Source: Tepidamorphus gemmatus (GTDB lineage Bacteria > Pseudomonadota > Alphaproteobacteria > Rhizobiales > Tepidamorphaceae). Taken from it: 64,000 bases of DNA. Each line of letters opens with the position of its first letter. The first letter of the stretch is position 1. Below, one piece after another: positions 30,375-39,711 of the stretch. The stretch lies in assembly GCF_004346195.1 (NCBI RefSeq), contig NZ_SMAK01000004.1:247760-311759 (forward strand), given 5' to 3'. A program made the translations under genes and the position numbers. A model generated the notes under the pieces. It saw nothing but the letters and a program-made list of their open reading frames with translations, was not told the origin of the DNA and ran no database searches.

Positions 30375-31310
30375 TCAATCGCGGGGGAAGTCGAGCCCCA
30401 TCTCCCGGTACCGTTCCGGATCGTCGGCCCAGCTCTCCCGCACCTTGACGAACAGGGAAAGATGAACGGGAACCTCGAGAATGGCCGCCAGCTCCTCGCG
30501 CGATGCGGCGCCGATCTCCTTGATCGTACGGCCATTCTTGCCAAGCACGATGGCGCGCTGGCTCTCGCGGGCCACATAGATCGTCTGCTCGATGCGCACC
30601 GAGCCATCCCGGTGTTCGGTCCAGGTCTCTGTCTCCACGTGCGATTCGTAGGGGAGCTCCTGATGAAGGCGCAGATAGAGCTTCTCGCGCGTAATCTCGG
30701 CGGCGAGCTGACGCAACGGGAAGTCGGAGATCTGGTCTTCGGGATAGAGCCAGGGACCGGCCGGCATGACCTCGGCGAGAGCGGCCATCAGATCATCGAC
30801 GCCGTCGCCGGTGAGCGCAGAAATCATGAAGGTCCGCTCGAACGGTAACGCCGCGTTGAATGCTGCCGTGACCTCGAGCAGCTTGTCGCGGCGCATGACG
30901 TCGATCTTGTTGAGGGCAAGGAACCGGCGGTGGGGGATGTCGCGCAGCCTGGCAAGGATCGCCTCGGCCTCCTCGTCAAGCCCCTTCCGGGCATCGGCGA
31001 TCATCACCACCGCATCGGCATCTGTGGCGCCGGCCCAGGCGGAGCGCACCATCGCCGTGTCCAGTCGGCGCTTCGGACGGAAGATGCCCGGTGTATCGAC
31101 AAACACGATCTGCGCCGGCCCGCGCACGGCGATGCCGCGCACCAGGCTGCGGGTCGTCTGAACCTTGTGGGTCACGATGGACACCTTCGCGCCCACCAAC
31201 CGATTGAGCAGCGTCGACTTGCCGGCGTTCGGCGCTCCGATCAGCGCAACGAAGCCGCACCGATGAGCGGCCTCGAGAGCGTCGGACTGCGATTCGTCGC
31301 GGTCGCTCAT
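30375..31310 (-). CDS. era: GTPase Era
   Basis: Era binds the 3' end of 16S rRNA and checks 30S assembly. The 311-residue protein has G1 GAPNAGKST (25-33), G3 DTPG (72-75) and G4 NKID (134-137). The C-terminal KH domain has IYVARESQRAIVLGKNGRTIKEIGAASRE. ATG 31310 overlaps the rnc stop (ATGA); the upstream frame is non-coding. It is one of a coupled run with rnc and lepB. Confidence 0.97.
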   Translation of the reverse strand: MSDRDESQSDALEAAHRCGFVALIGAPNAGKSTLLNRLVGAKVSIVTHKVQTTRSLVRGIAVRGPAQIVFVDTPGIFRPKRRLDTAMVRSAWAGATDADAVVMIADARKGLDEEAEAILARLRDIPHRRFLALNKIDVMRRDKLLEVTAAFNAALPFERTFMISALTGDGVDDLMAALAEVMPAGPWLYPEDQISDFPLRQLAAEITREKLYLRLHQELPYESHVETETWTEHRDGSVRIEQTIYVARESQRAIVLGKNGRTIKEIGAASREELAAILEVPVHLSLFVKVRESWADDPERYREMGLDFPRD

Positions 31311-32008
31311 CGGCGCACCTCCTGCCAGACGCCCTCGCGCACCAGAAGTGCCTCGGCGGCATTCTGCTCGGCCGCCCGCTTGCTGCCACCGACGGCGCGA
31401 ATGCTGTCGATCCCCGGTAGCGAAACCTCTATCTCGAACTGCGGCGCATGGTCGGGGCCGGACCGGGATACCTCCCGGTAGACCGGCGCCGCGAGACCCC
31501 TGGCATGTGCCCATTCCTGCAGCGAGGTCTTGGCGTCCTTCAGCAACCGTGAATCGCGGTCGATCCGACCGTCCCAGTGGTCGCGGATGAATGTGGCTGC
31601 AGGATCGAGGCCGCCATCGAGATAGATCGCCCCGATGACCGCCTCGCAGACGTCGCCGAGGATCGCCTCCTTGGCGCGACCGCCGCTCTGGACCTCACCG
31701 CTACCCAGCCGCAGAAAGGCGCCGAGATCAATCTCGCGCGCGACCGCGGCACAGGTCTCGCGCCGCACCAGCGCCGCCAGCCGACGCGACATCTCGCCCT
31801 CGTCGGCATCGGGAAAACGCTCGTAAAGCATATGCGCCATCACCAGCCCCAGCACGTGATCGCCGAGGAATTCAAGGCGCTGATAGGAGGGTCGGCTGGT
31901 GCCGGCCACCGCGCTGGCGTGGGTCAGCGCGGTGGCCAGCAGCGAACCGTCGGAAAAGGTGTAGCCGAGCTTCGCCTCGAGTTCGGCGAAGGCCGCCGCG
32001 CCAGTCAT
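31307..32008 (-). CDS. rnc: Ribonuclease III
   Basis: The enzyme cleaves double-stranded RNA in rRNA and mRNA processing. The 233-residue protein has the catalytic motif RLEFLGDHVLGLVM (usual ERLEFLGD) and the second acidic cluster LGDVCEAVIGAIYLD. A C-terminal dsRNA-binding domain has TSLQEWAHARGLAAPVY and GGSKRAAEQNAAEALL. ATG 32008 overlaps the lepB stop by four bases. Confidence 0.96.
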   Translation of the reverse strand: MTGAAAFAELEAKLGYTFSDGSLLATALTHASAVAGTSRPSYQRLEFLGDHVLGLVMAHMLYERFPDADEGEMSRRLAALVRRETCAAVAREIDLGAFLRLGSGEVQSGGRAKEAILGDVCEAVIGAIYLDGGLDPAATFIRDHWDGRIDRDSRLLKDAKTSLQEWAHARGLAAPVYREVSRSGPDHAPQFEIEVSLPGIDSIRAVGGSKRAAEQNAAEALLVREGVWQEVRR

Positions 32009-32763
32009 CTCACGACGTCGAACAGCCGACCCCAGCGCACATCCGTCGGCCATCGCCAGAGCTCCCAGACTCGGGTCTGCTCATCGAGGGAGAAGAAGAT
32101 CAGGTCCGCACGCCCGACAAAGTTCTCGAACGGTACGTAGCCGACCGCGCTCAGGAAGCGGCTGTCGGTCGAATTGTCGCGGTTGTCGCCCATCATGAAG
32201 TAGTGCCCCTCGGGCACCTGGTAGACCGGCGTGTTGTCACCGAAGCCGTTGTCGCCGAGTTCCAGCACGTGATAGCTCACGCCGTTCGGCAGTGTCTCCA
32301 CGAACTGCGCGACCGGCGCGGCGGAGCTGCCACGGTCGGTGCTGACGAAATCCGCCACCCGCTCGCGCCGCACCGGTTCCCCGTTGATGTACAGGATCCC
32401 GCCGCGCACCTGGATCTCGTCGCCGGGCAGACCGATCACGCGCTTGATGTAATCGGTGGAGTTGTCGCGCGGCAGCTTGAACACCGCGACGTCCCCACGC
32501 TGTGGTTCACTCGCCCAGATGCGTCCGGCGAAGATGTTCGGCCCGAACGGGAACGAGAAGCGGCTGTAGCCGTAGCTGAACTTGGAGACGAACAAATAGT
32601 CGCCGATCAGCAGCGTCGGCATCATCGAGCCGGACGGGATATTGAACGGCTGGAACAGGAATGTCCGCACCACCAGCGCCAGCAGCAGCGCGTGGATCAC
32701 GACACGGACGGTTTCGCCGAACCCGCCCTGCTGCCTGGGCTTCTTCTCGCTCATGACGCTCAT
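32005..32763 (-). CDS. lepB: Signal peptidase I
   Basis: LepB removes signal peptides at the periplasmic face of the inner membrane. The 252-residue protein has one N-terminal membrane helix (VVIHALLLALVVRTFLF), then catalytic Ser46 in NIPSGSMMPTL and general base Lys107 in DYIKRVIGLPGD. It also has the family box GDNRDNSTDSR. Starts at 32763 (MSVMSEKK) or 32754 are equivalent. It lies 115 bp after the acpS stop and heads the lepB-rnc-era-recO run. Confidence 0.96.
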   Translation of the reverse strand: MSVMSEKKPRQQGGFGETVRVVIHALLLALVVRTFLFQPFNIPSGSMMPTLLIGDYLFVSKFSYGYSRFSFPFGPNIFAGRIWASEPQRGDVAVFKLPRDNSTDYIKRVIGLPGDEIQVRGGILYINGEPVRRERVADFVSTDRGSSAAPVAQFVETLPNGVSYHVLELGDNGFGDNTPVYQVPEGHYFMMGDNRDNSTDSRFLSAVGYVPFENFVGRADLIFFSLDEQTRVWELWRWPTDVRWGRLFDVVR

Positions 32764-32878
32764 CGACTGATATCCCCGGACGGGCCGGCCCCGTATATCG
32801 GGTTCGGTGCCGGGTCGCAATCAATCCCCGGCACGTGGCGAAAGCGCGGCGTGCAGCGGCGGTCCGGCCGGCGCCGCC

Positions 32879-33289
32879 TCAGGGCAGGTCGCGGCGCGGC
32901 ACGGCCGAGATGATCACGACGGCCTGGGCGAGCGGTCCGTCGTCGGTGATGGAAACATCGACCCGCGGCTCGAAGCCGTCGGGCGTCAGTTCCTGCAGGA
33001 TCAGACTGGCTCCCCCGGTCAGATGCATCGTCGGGCGGCCCGAGGGCAGGTTCACCACACCGAGATCGCGCCAGTAGACACCGCGGCGGAAGCCGGTTCC
33101 AAGCGCCTTCGAGCAGGCCTCCTTGGCCGCGAACCGCTTGGCGTAGGAGGCCGCCCGCATCTTGCGGCGATCCGACTTCGCCCGCTCGACCTCGGTGAAG
33201 ATGCGGTCGAGGAACCGGTCGCCCCATCGCTCGATCGCGCGTTCGATGCGGCGGATGTCGATGATGTCGTTGCCGATGCCGAGGATCAA
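32879..33289 (-). CDS. acpS: Holo-[acyl-carrier-protein] synthase
   Basis: AcpS moves the phosphopantetheine arm from CoA to apo-ACP. The 136-residue protein has the N-terminal [15 protein letters not shown] with the Mg-binding Asp and the [16 protein letters not shown] helix with the catalytic Glu. The family motif [14 protein letters not shown] follows. The start codon is TTG (33289), since the conserved I-L-G-I-G immediately follows it. It lies nine bases after pdxJ. Confidence 0.94.
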   Translation of the reverse strand: MILGIGNDIIDIRRIERAIERWGDRFLDRIFTEVERAKSDRRKMRAASYAKRFAAKEACSKALGTGFRRGVYWRDLGVVNLPSGRPTMHLTGGASLILQELTPDGFEPRVDVSITDDGPLAQAVVIISAVPRRDLP

Positions 33290-33298
33290 CGGCCGACC

Positions 33299-34084
33299 TC
33301 AGGCTCCGGCCGCGTGCTGTGCGCGACGGGCAGCGTCCATCAATGCGCGCATCCGTCGCACGGCGGAGTCGAGACCGCTGAAGATCGCCTCGCCGATCAG
33401 GAAATGCCCGATGTTCAGTTCGACGATCTCGGGAATCGCCGCCACGCCGCTCACCGTCTCGAAGGTGAGGCCGTGACCGGCGTGGACCTCTAGGCCAAGC
33501 CCATGGGCGAAGGCCGCAGCCTCACGGATCCGGGCAAGCTCGGCCTCGCGTCCCGGACCATCCCCGGCCAGCGCGAGATCGCAGTAGCGGCCGGTGTGGA
33601 TCTCGACGACATCCGCGCCGATGTCCTGCGCCGCCCGCATCTGCGACGTGTCCGGCTCGATGAACAGCGAGACACGGATACCGGCATCGCGCAGCGCCTG
33701 GACGAGCGGTCGTAGCGTCCGGCGCCCGCCGATCACGTCGAGACCGCCTTCGGTGGTGCGCTCCTCGCGCCTTTCGGGAACGATGCAGCAGGCGTGCGGG
33801 CGATGGCGCAAGGCAATTGCGCGCATCTCGTCGGTCGCCGCCATCTCGAAGTTGAGCGGCCGGTCGATCTCGACGCTGAGACGGGCGATATCCTCGTCGG
33901 AAATGTGCCGCCGATCCTCGCGCAGATGGGCGGTTATGCCGTCGGCCCCGGCATCGGCCGCCAGATGCGCGGCGCGGACAGGATCAGGATGACGGCCGCC
34001 GCGCGCGTTACGGATGGTGGCGACATGATCGATGTTGACGCCAAGTCTGAGGTAACGGCCAATGCCCGTGCGCGAACTGCTCAT
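33299..34084 (-). CDS. pdxJ: Pyridoxine 5'-phosphate synthase
   Basis: PdxJ condenses 1-deoxyxylulose 5-phosphate with aminoacetone phosphate to pyridoxine phosphate. The 261-residue TIM-barrel has [31 protein letters not shown], the FEMAATDEM strand, [16 protein letters not shown] and [12 protein letters not shown], all catalytic or phosphate-binding loops. ATG 34084 overlaps the DUF2062 stop (ATGA). The gene order pdxJ-acpS is conserved in many Proteobacteria. Confidence 0.97.
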   Translation of the reverse strand: MSSSRTGIGRYLRLGVNIDHVATIRNARGGRHPDPVRAAHLAADAGADGITAHLREDRRHISDEDIARLSVEIDRPLNFEMAATDEMRAIALRHRPHACCIVPERREERTTEGGLDVIGGRRTLRPLVQALRDAGIRVSLFIEPDTSQMRAAQDIGADVVEIHTGRYCDLALAGDGPGREAELARIREAAAFAHGLGLEVHAGHGLTFETVSGVAAIPEIVELNIGHFLIGEAIFSGLDSAVRRMRALMDAARRAQHAAGA

Positions 34085-34665
34085 CCGCTCCTCCCGTTGT
34101 CGTTGCGCGTCGGCTGCGCGATGCGCGCCGCGCGCTCGGCAAACTGCCGGCGGCGGGCCTCCTGAAACGAACGCACCGTGGTCCTGACGAGTACATAGAA
34201 GATGAACCAGGTCAGGATTCCAAGAGGTACCGCGCCGACCAGCATCGGTTTCAGAACCGGCCATATGGCGTCGAAACTGTGCGCGAACACCCCTTCACTC
34301 ATGTCGATCGGCGGTTCTGCCTCGTCGCGCATCCCCAGGATCCAGCGGCCGACCCGGTAGCTTGCGGCCCACAGAAACGGAAAGGTCAGCGGATTGCCGA
34401 CCGCCGTGCCGAAGGCGGAGGCGAGCAGATTGCCGCCGGTCACGAAGGCGATCGCGGCCGCGAGGATGAAGTGCAGGCCGACGAATGGGGTAAGCGACAC
34501 CAATGCCCCGGCGGCAAACCCCGCCGCGATCGAATGCGGCGACGCCGACAGGCGCAGCACCCGCTTGCCGATGTAGCGTAGCGAGCGGCCCCAGGAGCGC
34601 CGCGGCCAGAGCGCCACCCGCAGACGTTCGCGCAGGTTGGGCCGTATGCGGCGCCTGAACAGCAT
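34081..34665 (-). CDS. DUF2062 membrane protein
   Basis: The 194-residue protein has a basic N-terminus and then the DUF2062 pattern: [46 protein letters not shown] pair of membrane helices follows, the last being [17 protein letters not shown]. The C-terminus is Arg-rich. The family often lies next to pyrE and pdxJ in Hyphomicrobiales. The function is unknown. Confidence 0.88.
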   Translation of the reverse strand: MLFRRRIRPNLRERLRVALWPRRSWGRSLRYIGKRVLRLSASPHSIAAGFAAGALVSLTPFVGLHFILAAAIAFVTGGNLLASAFGTAVGNPLTFPFLWAASYRVGRWILGMRDEAEPPIDMSEGVFAHSFDAIWPVLKPMLVGAVPLGILTWFIFYVLVRTTVRSFQEARRRQFAERAARIAQPTRNDNGRSG

Positions 34666-34733
34666 GGCTCAGCGGCCCCCACGTCCGGTGGCGGCGTCAC
34701 CGCAGGCATCCGCGAGGGGGCCGCCGCGCCGCA

Positions 34734-35327
34734 TCACGTCGTCAGGAACCGGCTGCCCGGCTTGCTCACCGGAACGGCCGCCAAAGATGCCGGCACGTCG
34801 CCTTCGGCATAGGTCGGGATGTCGATGACGGTCAGCGCGACGAGCGGGACGCCGACATCGGCGGTGCCGCCCGACCGGTCGACGAGACAGGCGGCACCTG
34901 CGCAATCACCGCCCGCCTCACGGATGGCCGCGATGCATTCGCGCGATGACAATCCGGTGGTCACGACATCCTCGACCATCAGGCAGCGGGCACCGGCCGG
35001 GATGGTGAAGCCGCGGCGCAGTGTGAAGCGACCGTCAACCCGCTCGACGAAGATCGCCGGCAGACCGAGCTGCCGCGCGACCTCGTAGCCGACGATCACA
35101 CCTCCCATGGCCGGCGACACGACGAGATCGAAGGGGTCTTCGAACCGTGCCCGGATGTCGCCCGCCAACGCCGCGCACAGACGCTCGCCGCGCCGGGGAT
35201 CCATCATCACCCGGGCGCATTGCAGGTAGGCCGCGCTGTGGCGGCCGGAGGAGAGGACGAAATGCCCCTCGAGCAGCGCGCCTGCCTGCCGGAATTCTTC
35301 GAGTACCGCAGCCTGCTCCAACGCCAT
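34734..35327 (-). CDS. pyrE: Orotate phosphoribosyltransferase
   Basis: PyrE makes OMP from orotate and PRPP in pyrimidine synthesis. The 197-residue protein has the PRPP loop [18 protein letters not shown] and [23 protein letters not shown]. The flexible loop near FTLRRGFTI is also present. Its length is family-normal. It ends 68 bp before DUF2062 and lies six bases downstream of the rsh stop. Confidence 0.95.
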   Translation of the reverse strand: MALEQAAVLEEFRQAGALLEGHFVLSSGRHSAAYLQCARVMMDPRRGERLCAALAGDIRARFEDPFDLVVSPAMGGVIVGYEVARQLGLPAIFVERVDGRFTLRRGFTIPAGARCLMVEDVVTTGLSSRECIAAIREAGGDCAGAACLVDRSGGTADVGVPLVALTVIDIPTYAEGDVPASLAAVPVSKPGSRFLTT

Positions 35328-35333
35328 CGCTCC

Positions 35334-37541
35334 CTAGCCGTTGACCCGACTGACCGAGTTGACCGCATCGACGTTCTTCAGCACCGAGATGATCGAGGTG
35401 AGGTGCTTGAGGTCCCATACCTCGAGATCAATGATCATCTCGTGAAAGTCGGGTGAGCGCCGGATCATCTTGATGTTGTCGATGTTGCCGTCACTTTCGG
35501 CGATCGCCTGCGTGATCCTGGCCAGCGTGCCCGGCTCGTTGATGGCACGCACCTGAATCTGGGTGGGGAACCGCTCGGGGTTCTCTTCGTCGATGTCCCA
35601 ACGCACGTCGAGCCAGCGCTCGGGATAGTCATCGAAGGTCTTCAGGTCGGGCGAATGGATCGGATAGATGGTGATCCCCTCGCCCGGCGTGAGGATGCCG
35701 ACGATGCGATCGCCTGGAACGGCGCCGCCATTCTCGGCAAACTTGACCGGAAGATCGCCCTTGATGCCGCGGATCGGGATGGCATTCTTCCGCGCCCTGC
35801 CGTCGGGGGCACGGAACTTCAGGCCGATGGCACGCTTGAGGCCGAACCAGCCGTCCTCCTTGCGCGCCCTGGACATCCGCTGCAGCCGCTGTTCCTGGTA
35901 ATCGGGATACATCGACTTGAGGATATCGAGCGAGCTGAGCTCGCCGCGCCCGACAGCAGCCAGCGCATCCTCGACACTCGGCTGGGCGAGTCGGCCGAGG
36001 ATGCCGGCGAGCCGCTCATCCGAATAGGGTTTGTCGGCACGGGCGAAGGCGCGCTGGACGATCTGCCGGCCGAGCCCCGCGTACTGACGGCGGGACGCCT
36101 CGCGGGTCGCGCGGCGGATCGCCGAGCGCGCCTTGCCGGTGACGGCGATCGTTTCCCAGGCCGGCGACGGCGACTGTGCCTTCGACGTGATGATCTCGAC
36201 CTCGTCGCCGTTGTGCAGCTCGCTGATCAACGGCTCCAGCCGCCCGTTGATCTTGCAGCCGATCGCGGTGTTGCCGACGTCGGTGTGGACTGCATAGGCA
36301 AAGTCGATGGCGTTGGCGCCACGCGGCAGCGCGATCAGCCGCCCCTTCGGGGTGAAGCAGAACACCTGGTCCTGAAACAGCTCCAGCTTGGTGTGCTCGA
36401 GGAACTCTTCGGGCGTATTGCCCTCGGAGACCATCTCGATGAGACGGCGGAGCCAGCGATAGGCGCCGCTCTCGACTTGATGGCGCCCCTCGCCGGTGGC
36501 GGCCGGAGTGCCGTCCTTGTAGAGCGCATGGGCGGCAATGCCGTACTCGGCGACGTCGTGCATCTCGCGGGTACGAATCTGAAGTTCGACGCGACGATGG
36601 CGCGGTCCGATCACGGTGGTGTGGATCGACCGGTAGTCGTTCTGCTTCGGCGTCGAGATGTAATCCTTGTATCGGCCCGGTACCATGCGCCACGTCGTAT
36701 GGACGATGCCCAGCGCCCGATAGCAGTCCTCGACGCTGTCGACGATGATGCGGAAGCCGATGATGTCCGAGAGCTGCTCGAAGGAGACCGACTTGCGCTC
36801 CATCTTGCGCCAGATCGAGTAGGCCCGTTTCTCGCGGCCGAACACGCTGGCGGCAATGTCGTTGGCGGCAAGCTTGGCCTTGAGCTCCGCCTCGATCTCG
36901 GCGATCAGTTCCCGGTTCGCCTCCCGCATCATCGCGAGCCGGGCGGAGATCATGTCGTAGGCCTGACGGTTGAGCTGACGGAATGCCAGCTCCTCCAGCT
37001 CGTCGCGCATCCACTGGATGCCCATGCGCCCAGCAAGCGGCGCATAGATGTCCATCGTCTCCTCGGCGATGCGGCGACGCTTGTCCTCCGGCATGTATTC
37101 GAGGGTGCGCATGTTGTGCAGCCGGTCGGCGAGCTTGACCAGCAGCACCCGGACGTCGCGCGAGATGGCGAGCATGAACTTGCGGAGGTTCTCCGCCTGC
37201 TCCGCCTTCTTGGAGACCAGGTCGAGCCTCTTGATCTTGGTCAGCCCGTCCACCAGTTCGGCGATCTCGGGGCCGAACAGTCGCTCGATCTCTGCCTTGG
37301 TGGTATCGGTGTCCTCGATCGTGTCGTGCAGCAGCGCCGAGGCGATCGTCGCATCGTCGAGCTTCAGCTCGGTGAGGATCGCCGCGACTTCGAGGGGATG
37401 GGAGAAATACGGGTCACCCGAAGCGCGCTTCTGGCTACCATGGGCACGCATGGCATAGACGTAGGCGCGGTTGAGGAGCGCCTCGTCGGCATCCGGGTCA
37501 TAGCTGGTGACACGCTCGACCAGCTCGTATTGGCGCATCAT
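35334..37541 (-). CDS. rsh: Bifunctional (p)ppGpp synthetase/hydrolase (RelA/SpoT family)
   Basis: This stringent-response enzyme makes and destroys (p)ppGpp. The 735-residue protein has an intact HD hydrolase: YFSHPLEVA, LLHDTIEDTD and LVKLADRLHNMRTL. The synthetase region contains FGREKRAYSIWRKM, GFRIIVDSVEDCYRALG and YKDYISTPKQNDYRSIHT, so both activities are expected. Then come TGS (IALPRGANAIDFAYAVHTDVGN) and a C-terminal ACT domain. Alphaproteobacteria usually have one such long Rsh. It lies 113 bp after rpoZ on the same strand. Confidence 0.97.
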   Translation of the reverse strand: MMRQYELVERVTSYDPDADEALLNRAYVYAMRAHGSQKRASGDPYFSHPLEVAAILTELKLDDATIASALLHDTIEDTDTTKAEIERLFGPEIAELVDGLTKIKRLDLVSKKAEQAENLRKFMLAISRDVRVLLVKLADRLHNMRTLEYMPEDKRRRIAEETMDIYAPLAGRMGIQWMRDELEELAFRQLNRQAYDMISARLAMMREANRELIAEIEAELKAKLAANDIAASVFGREKRAYSIWRKMERKSVSFEQLSDIIGFRIIVDSVEDCYRALGIVHTTWRMVPGRYKDYISTPKQNDYRSIHTTVIGPRHRRVELQIRTREMHDVAEYGIAAHALYKDGTPAATGEGRHQVESGAYRWLRRLIEMVSEGNTPEEFLEHTKLELFQDQVFCFTPKGRLIALPRGANAIDFAYAVHTDVGNTAIGCKINGRLEPLISELHNGDEVEIITSKAQSPSPAWETIAVTGKARSAIRRATREASRRQYAGLGRQIVQRAFARADKPYSDERLAGILGRLAQPSVEDALAAVGRGELSSLDILKSMYPDYQEQRLQRMSRARKEDGWFGLKRAIGLKFRAPDGRARKNAIPIRGIKGDLPVKFAENGGAVPGDRIVGILTPGEGITIYPIHSPDLKTFDDYPERWLDVRWDIDEENPERFPTQIQVRAINEPGTLARITQAIAESDGNIDNIKMIRRSPDFHEMIIDLEVWDLKHLTSIISVLKNVDAVNSVSRVNG

Positions 37542-37654
37542 CGGCGCTCACCGCGCAGCCTGAACGACCGCTCCCGCACCCATTCGTCCCGCCGCGCGGT
37601 CCCATTGCCCGTGATACCACGTGACGCCGACCGCCGCGCACTGCGCCCTCCGGC

Positions 37655-38029
37655 TCACTCCCGATCGTCGGGGGGGGTCAGCCCTTCGAGCCCCTTCAGC
37701 AGATCCTCCTCCGACATGCGGTCGAACTGCACATCGGAATCGTCCTCGCTGTCGCCGCTGACCGCGATCATCGGCACGGTATCAGCTTCGGGCTCGTCGA
37801 CCTCGACGAACTTCTGGAGCGAATGTATGAGTTCTTCCTTCAGGTCTTCCGGCGAAATGGTCTCCTCAGCGATCTCGCGCAGCGCAACCACCGGATTCTT
37901 GTCGTTGTCCCGATCGACGGTCAACGGAGCGCCATTTGAGATCATCCGGGAGCGGTGTGCCGACAGCAGCACCAGCTCGAACCGGTTCTCGACCTTGTCG
38001 ATGCAATCTTCTACCGTCACGCGCGCCAT
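37655..38029 (-). CDS. rpoZ: RNA polymerase subunit omega
   Basis: Omega stabilises the beta' subunit and forms part of the ppGpp site on RNA polymerase. The 124-residue protein starts [28 protein letters not shown], the family signature, then [20 protein letters not shown]. The C-terminal half is an acidic tail typical of Alphaproteobacteria. ATG 38029 is preceded by a good promoter about 40 bp upstream. Being with rsh, it links stringent control and its target subunit. Confidence 0.95.
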   Translation of the reverse strand: MARVTVEDCIDKVENRFELVLLSAHRSRMISNGAPLTVDRDNDKNPVVALREIAEETISPEDLKEELIHSLQKFVEVDEPEADTVPMIAVSGDSEDDSDVQFDRMSEEDLLKGLEGLTPPDDRE

Positions 38030-38069
38030 GACAGCGTACTCCGGGCAGTTGAGGGGGAGAGTTTCCGGG

Positions 38070-38098
38070 GATATACGCGCTCGCCGCCGCCTTGACAA
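38070..38098 (-). promoter_or_regulatory. rpoZ-rsh promoter
   Basis: On the minus strand TTGTCA (38098-38093) and TATATC (38075-38070) are separated by 17 bases, a good sigma70-type promoter. Transcription would start near 38063, giving a leader of about 35 nt before the rpoZ ATG, with GGAG at the ribosome site. Confidence 0.65.
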
Positions 38099-38271
38099 GC
38101 GCAAGGGCGAGCCGCTTGAAAAGGACCATGTTCGGTTATAGACCTAGTTCCGTGTCGCTCGGCCGGCCTTTCCTATAGTGTTGAGAATGTACGGACGGCT
38201 CGCGCCATGAGCAGCCTCAGTAAATCCGGTTGCAGTATGCGTTAACTCTTCCGGGTTCGAAAGGAACTATA

Positions 38272-38919
38272 ATGAAGTTCTATTCTCACGAGCGAATCGC
38301 TCTGTTCATTGACGGCGCCAATCTATATGCGACAGCGCGAGCCCTCGGATTTGATATAGACTATAAGCGACTTCTTGAAGTTTTCGAGGCGGAAGGTTAT
38401 CTTCTGCGCGCGTATTACTATACAGCTCTGGCAGAGGATCAGGAATATTCATCTATCCGCCCGCTCATCGATTGGCTCGACTACAACGGCTACACGGTCG
38501 TTACGAAGCCGATGAAGGAATTCTTCGACGCCACCGGGCGTCGGAAAATGAAGGGCAACATGGATATCGAGCTTGCCATCGACGCCATGGAGATGGCCGA
38601 GCGGATCGACCATTTCGTGCTGTTCTCGGGCGACGGCGACTTTCGATCGCTGGTCGAGGCCCTGCAGCGCAAGGGCAAGCGGGTGAGCGTGGTCTCGACG
38701 ATCACCTCGCAGCCGCCGATGATCGCCGACGAACTGCGCCGGCAGGCGGATGTGTTCATCGACCTGCAGAGCCTGGGATCACGGATTGGGCGCGATCCGA
38801 GCGAACGCGCGGAGCGCGCAGCACGCCGCGAGCAGATGGCTGCGCAGCGCAACCACCGTCCCGGGCCCGTGGCGGCAGAAGAATACGAGGAGCTCGACGA
38901 CGACTACGTCGAGAACTGA
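38272..38919 (+). CDS. NYN-domain (LabA-like) protein
   Basis: The 215-residue protein has a NYN/PIN-like fold related to LabA and Marf1, probably an RNase. Key acidic positions are in IALFIDGANLY (Asp), GNMDIELAIDAM (Asp) and LFSGDGDFRSLVEAL (two Asp). The C-terminal 45 residues are charged and disordered (SERAERAARREQMAAQRN, then acidic). ATG 38272 has AAGGA at a good distance. The first 60 codons are AT-richer than the rest of the gene. It is divergent from rpoZ and followed by a uracil-DNA glycosylase gene. Confidence 0.87.
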   Translation: MKFYSHERIALFIDGANLYATARALGFDIDYKRLLEVFEAEGYLLRAYYYTALAEDQEYSSIRPLIDWLDYNGYTVVTKPMKEFFDATGRRKMKGNMDIELAIDAMEMAERIDHFVLFSGDGDFRSLVEALQRKGKRVSVVSTITSQPPMIADELRRQADVFIDLQSLGSRIGRDPSERAERAARREQMAAQRNHRPGPVAAEEYEELDDDYVEN

Positions 38920-38927
38920 TCGCAGCG

Positions 38928-39611
38928 GTGCGGACATCGGGACAGCCTTGTGCTCCTACGGCTCGGGGTGGCAGCGAGCCACCATCCGATTGCGGCATCT
39001 GTCCCCGTCTCGTCGCCTTTCGTGATCGGAACAGGCTGACTTTTCCGGGCTATTTCAATGCTCCCGTGCCGTCCTTTGGCCCTGCCGATGCGCGTCTGCT
39101 GATCGTCGGCCTCGCGCCAGGGCTGAACGGAGCCAACCGAACCGGACGGCCGTTCACCGGCGACTATGCGGGCGACCTGCTATTCGCCACCCTGGCCGCG
39201 TACGGCTTCGCGCGCGGCGACTATGCGGCCGATCCGCATGACGGGCTGACCCTTGTCGACTGCCGGATCACCAACGCCGTGCGTTGCGTACCGCCGGAGA
39301 ACAAGCCAACCGGTACGGAGACGCGCTCGTGCCGCAGGTTCCTCGCCGCCACGCTGGCGGCCATGCCACGGCTGCGGGCCATCGTCGCGCTCGGCCGAAT
39401 CGCACATGACAGCGTGGTGGCCGCGCTCGGTGGCAGCCGTGCTAACGTGCCGTTCGCCCACGGGGCTCATCATGCAATCAGCGATCTGCGACTCTACGAC
39501 AGCTACCACTGTTCACGCTACAACACGAACACCGGGCGGTTGACGCCAGAGATGTTCCGCGCGGTGTTTGCAGACGTGTCGGCATGGCTGAGCGAGCGGG
39601 GCGATGATTAA
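38928..39611 (+). CDS. Family-5-like uracil-DNA glycosylase
   Basis: The protein (227 residues if started at GTG 38928) removes uracil and perhaps other deaminated bases from DNA. The N-terminal Cys-x-x-C (CGICPRLVAFR), together with a Cys in NAVRCVPPENKPTG and one in SCRRFL, is the iron-sulfur cluster pattern of families 4 and 5. The active-site loop GLAPGLNGANRTGRPFTGD, GRIAHDSVV and YHCSRYNTNTGRLTP are more like family 5 (UdgB). No ATG lies in the reading frame. It follows the NYN gene by eight bases. Confidence 0.88.
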   Translation: MRTSGQPCAPTARGGSEPPSDCGICPRLVAFRDRNRLTFPGYFNAPVPSFGPADARLLIVGLAPGLNGANRTGRPFTGDYAGDLLFATLAAYGFARGDYAADPHDGLTLVDCRITNAVRCVPPENKPTGTETRSCRRFLAATLAAMPRLRAIVALGRIAHDSVVAALGGSRANVPFAHGAHHAISDLRLYDSYHCSRYNTNTGRLTPEMFRAVFADVSAWLSERGDD

Positions 39612-39711
39612 ATCATGATGCGCGTGGTCTGATACGGCCACACCCCGCGACTGCACGCACGGTTGGCCGCAGGGTGAGGCGGGCGGAGCCTCCGGCCTCG
39701 CTTGAGGTGCA

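Noticed and set aside
35655-38141. Open plus-strand frame of about 828 codons opposite rsh and rpoZ
   Set aside because: Antisense of rsh; no domain, no RBS and a biased composition.
38268-38273. TATAAT just before the NYN gene as a promoter -10
   Set aside because: It overlaps the ATG itself, and AAGGA fits a ribosome site there, so it is likely a coincidence.
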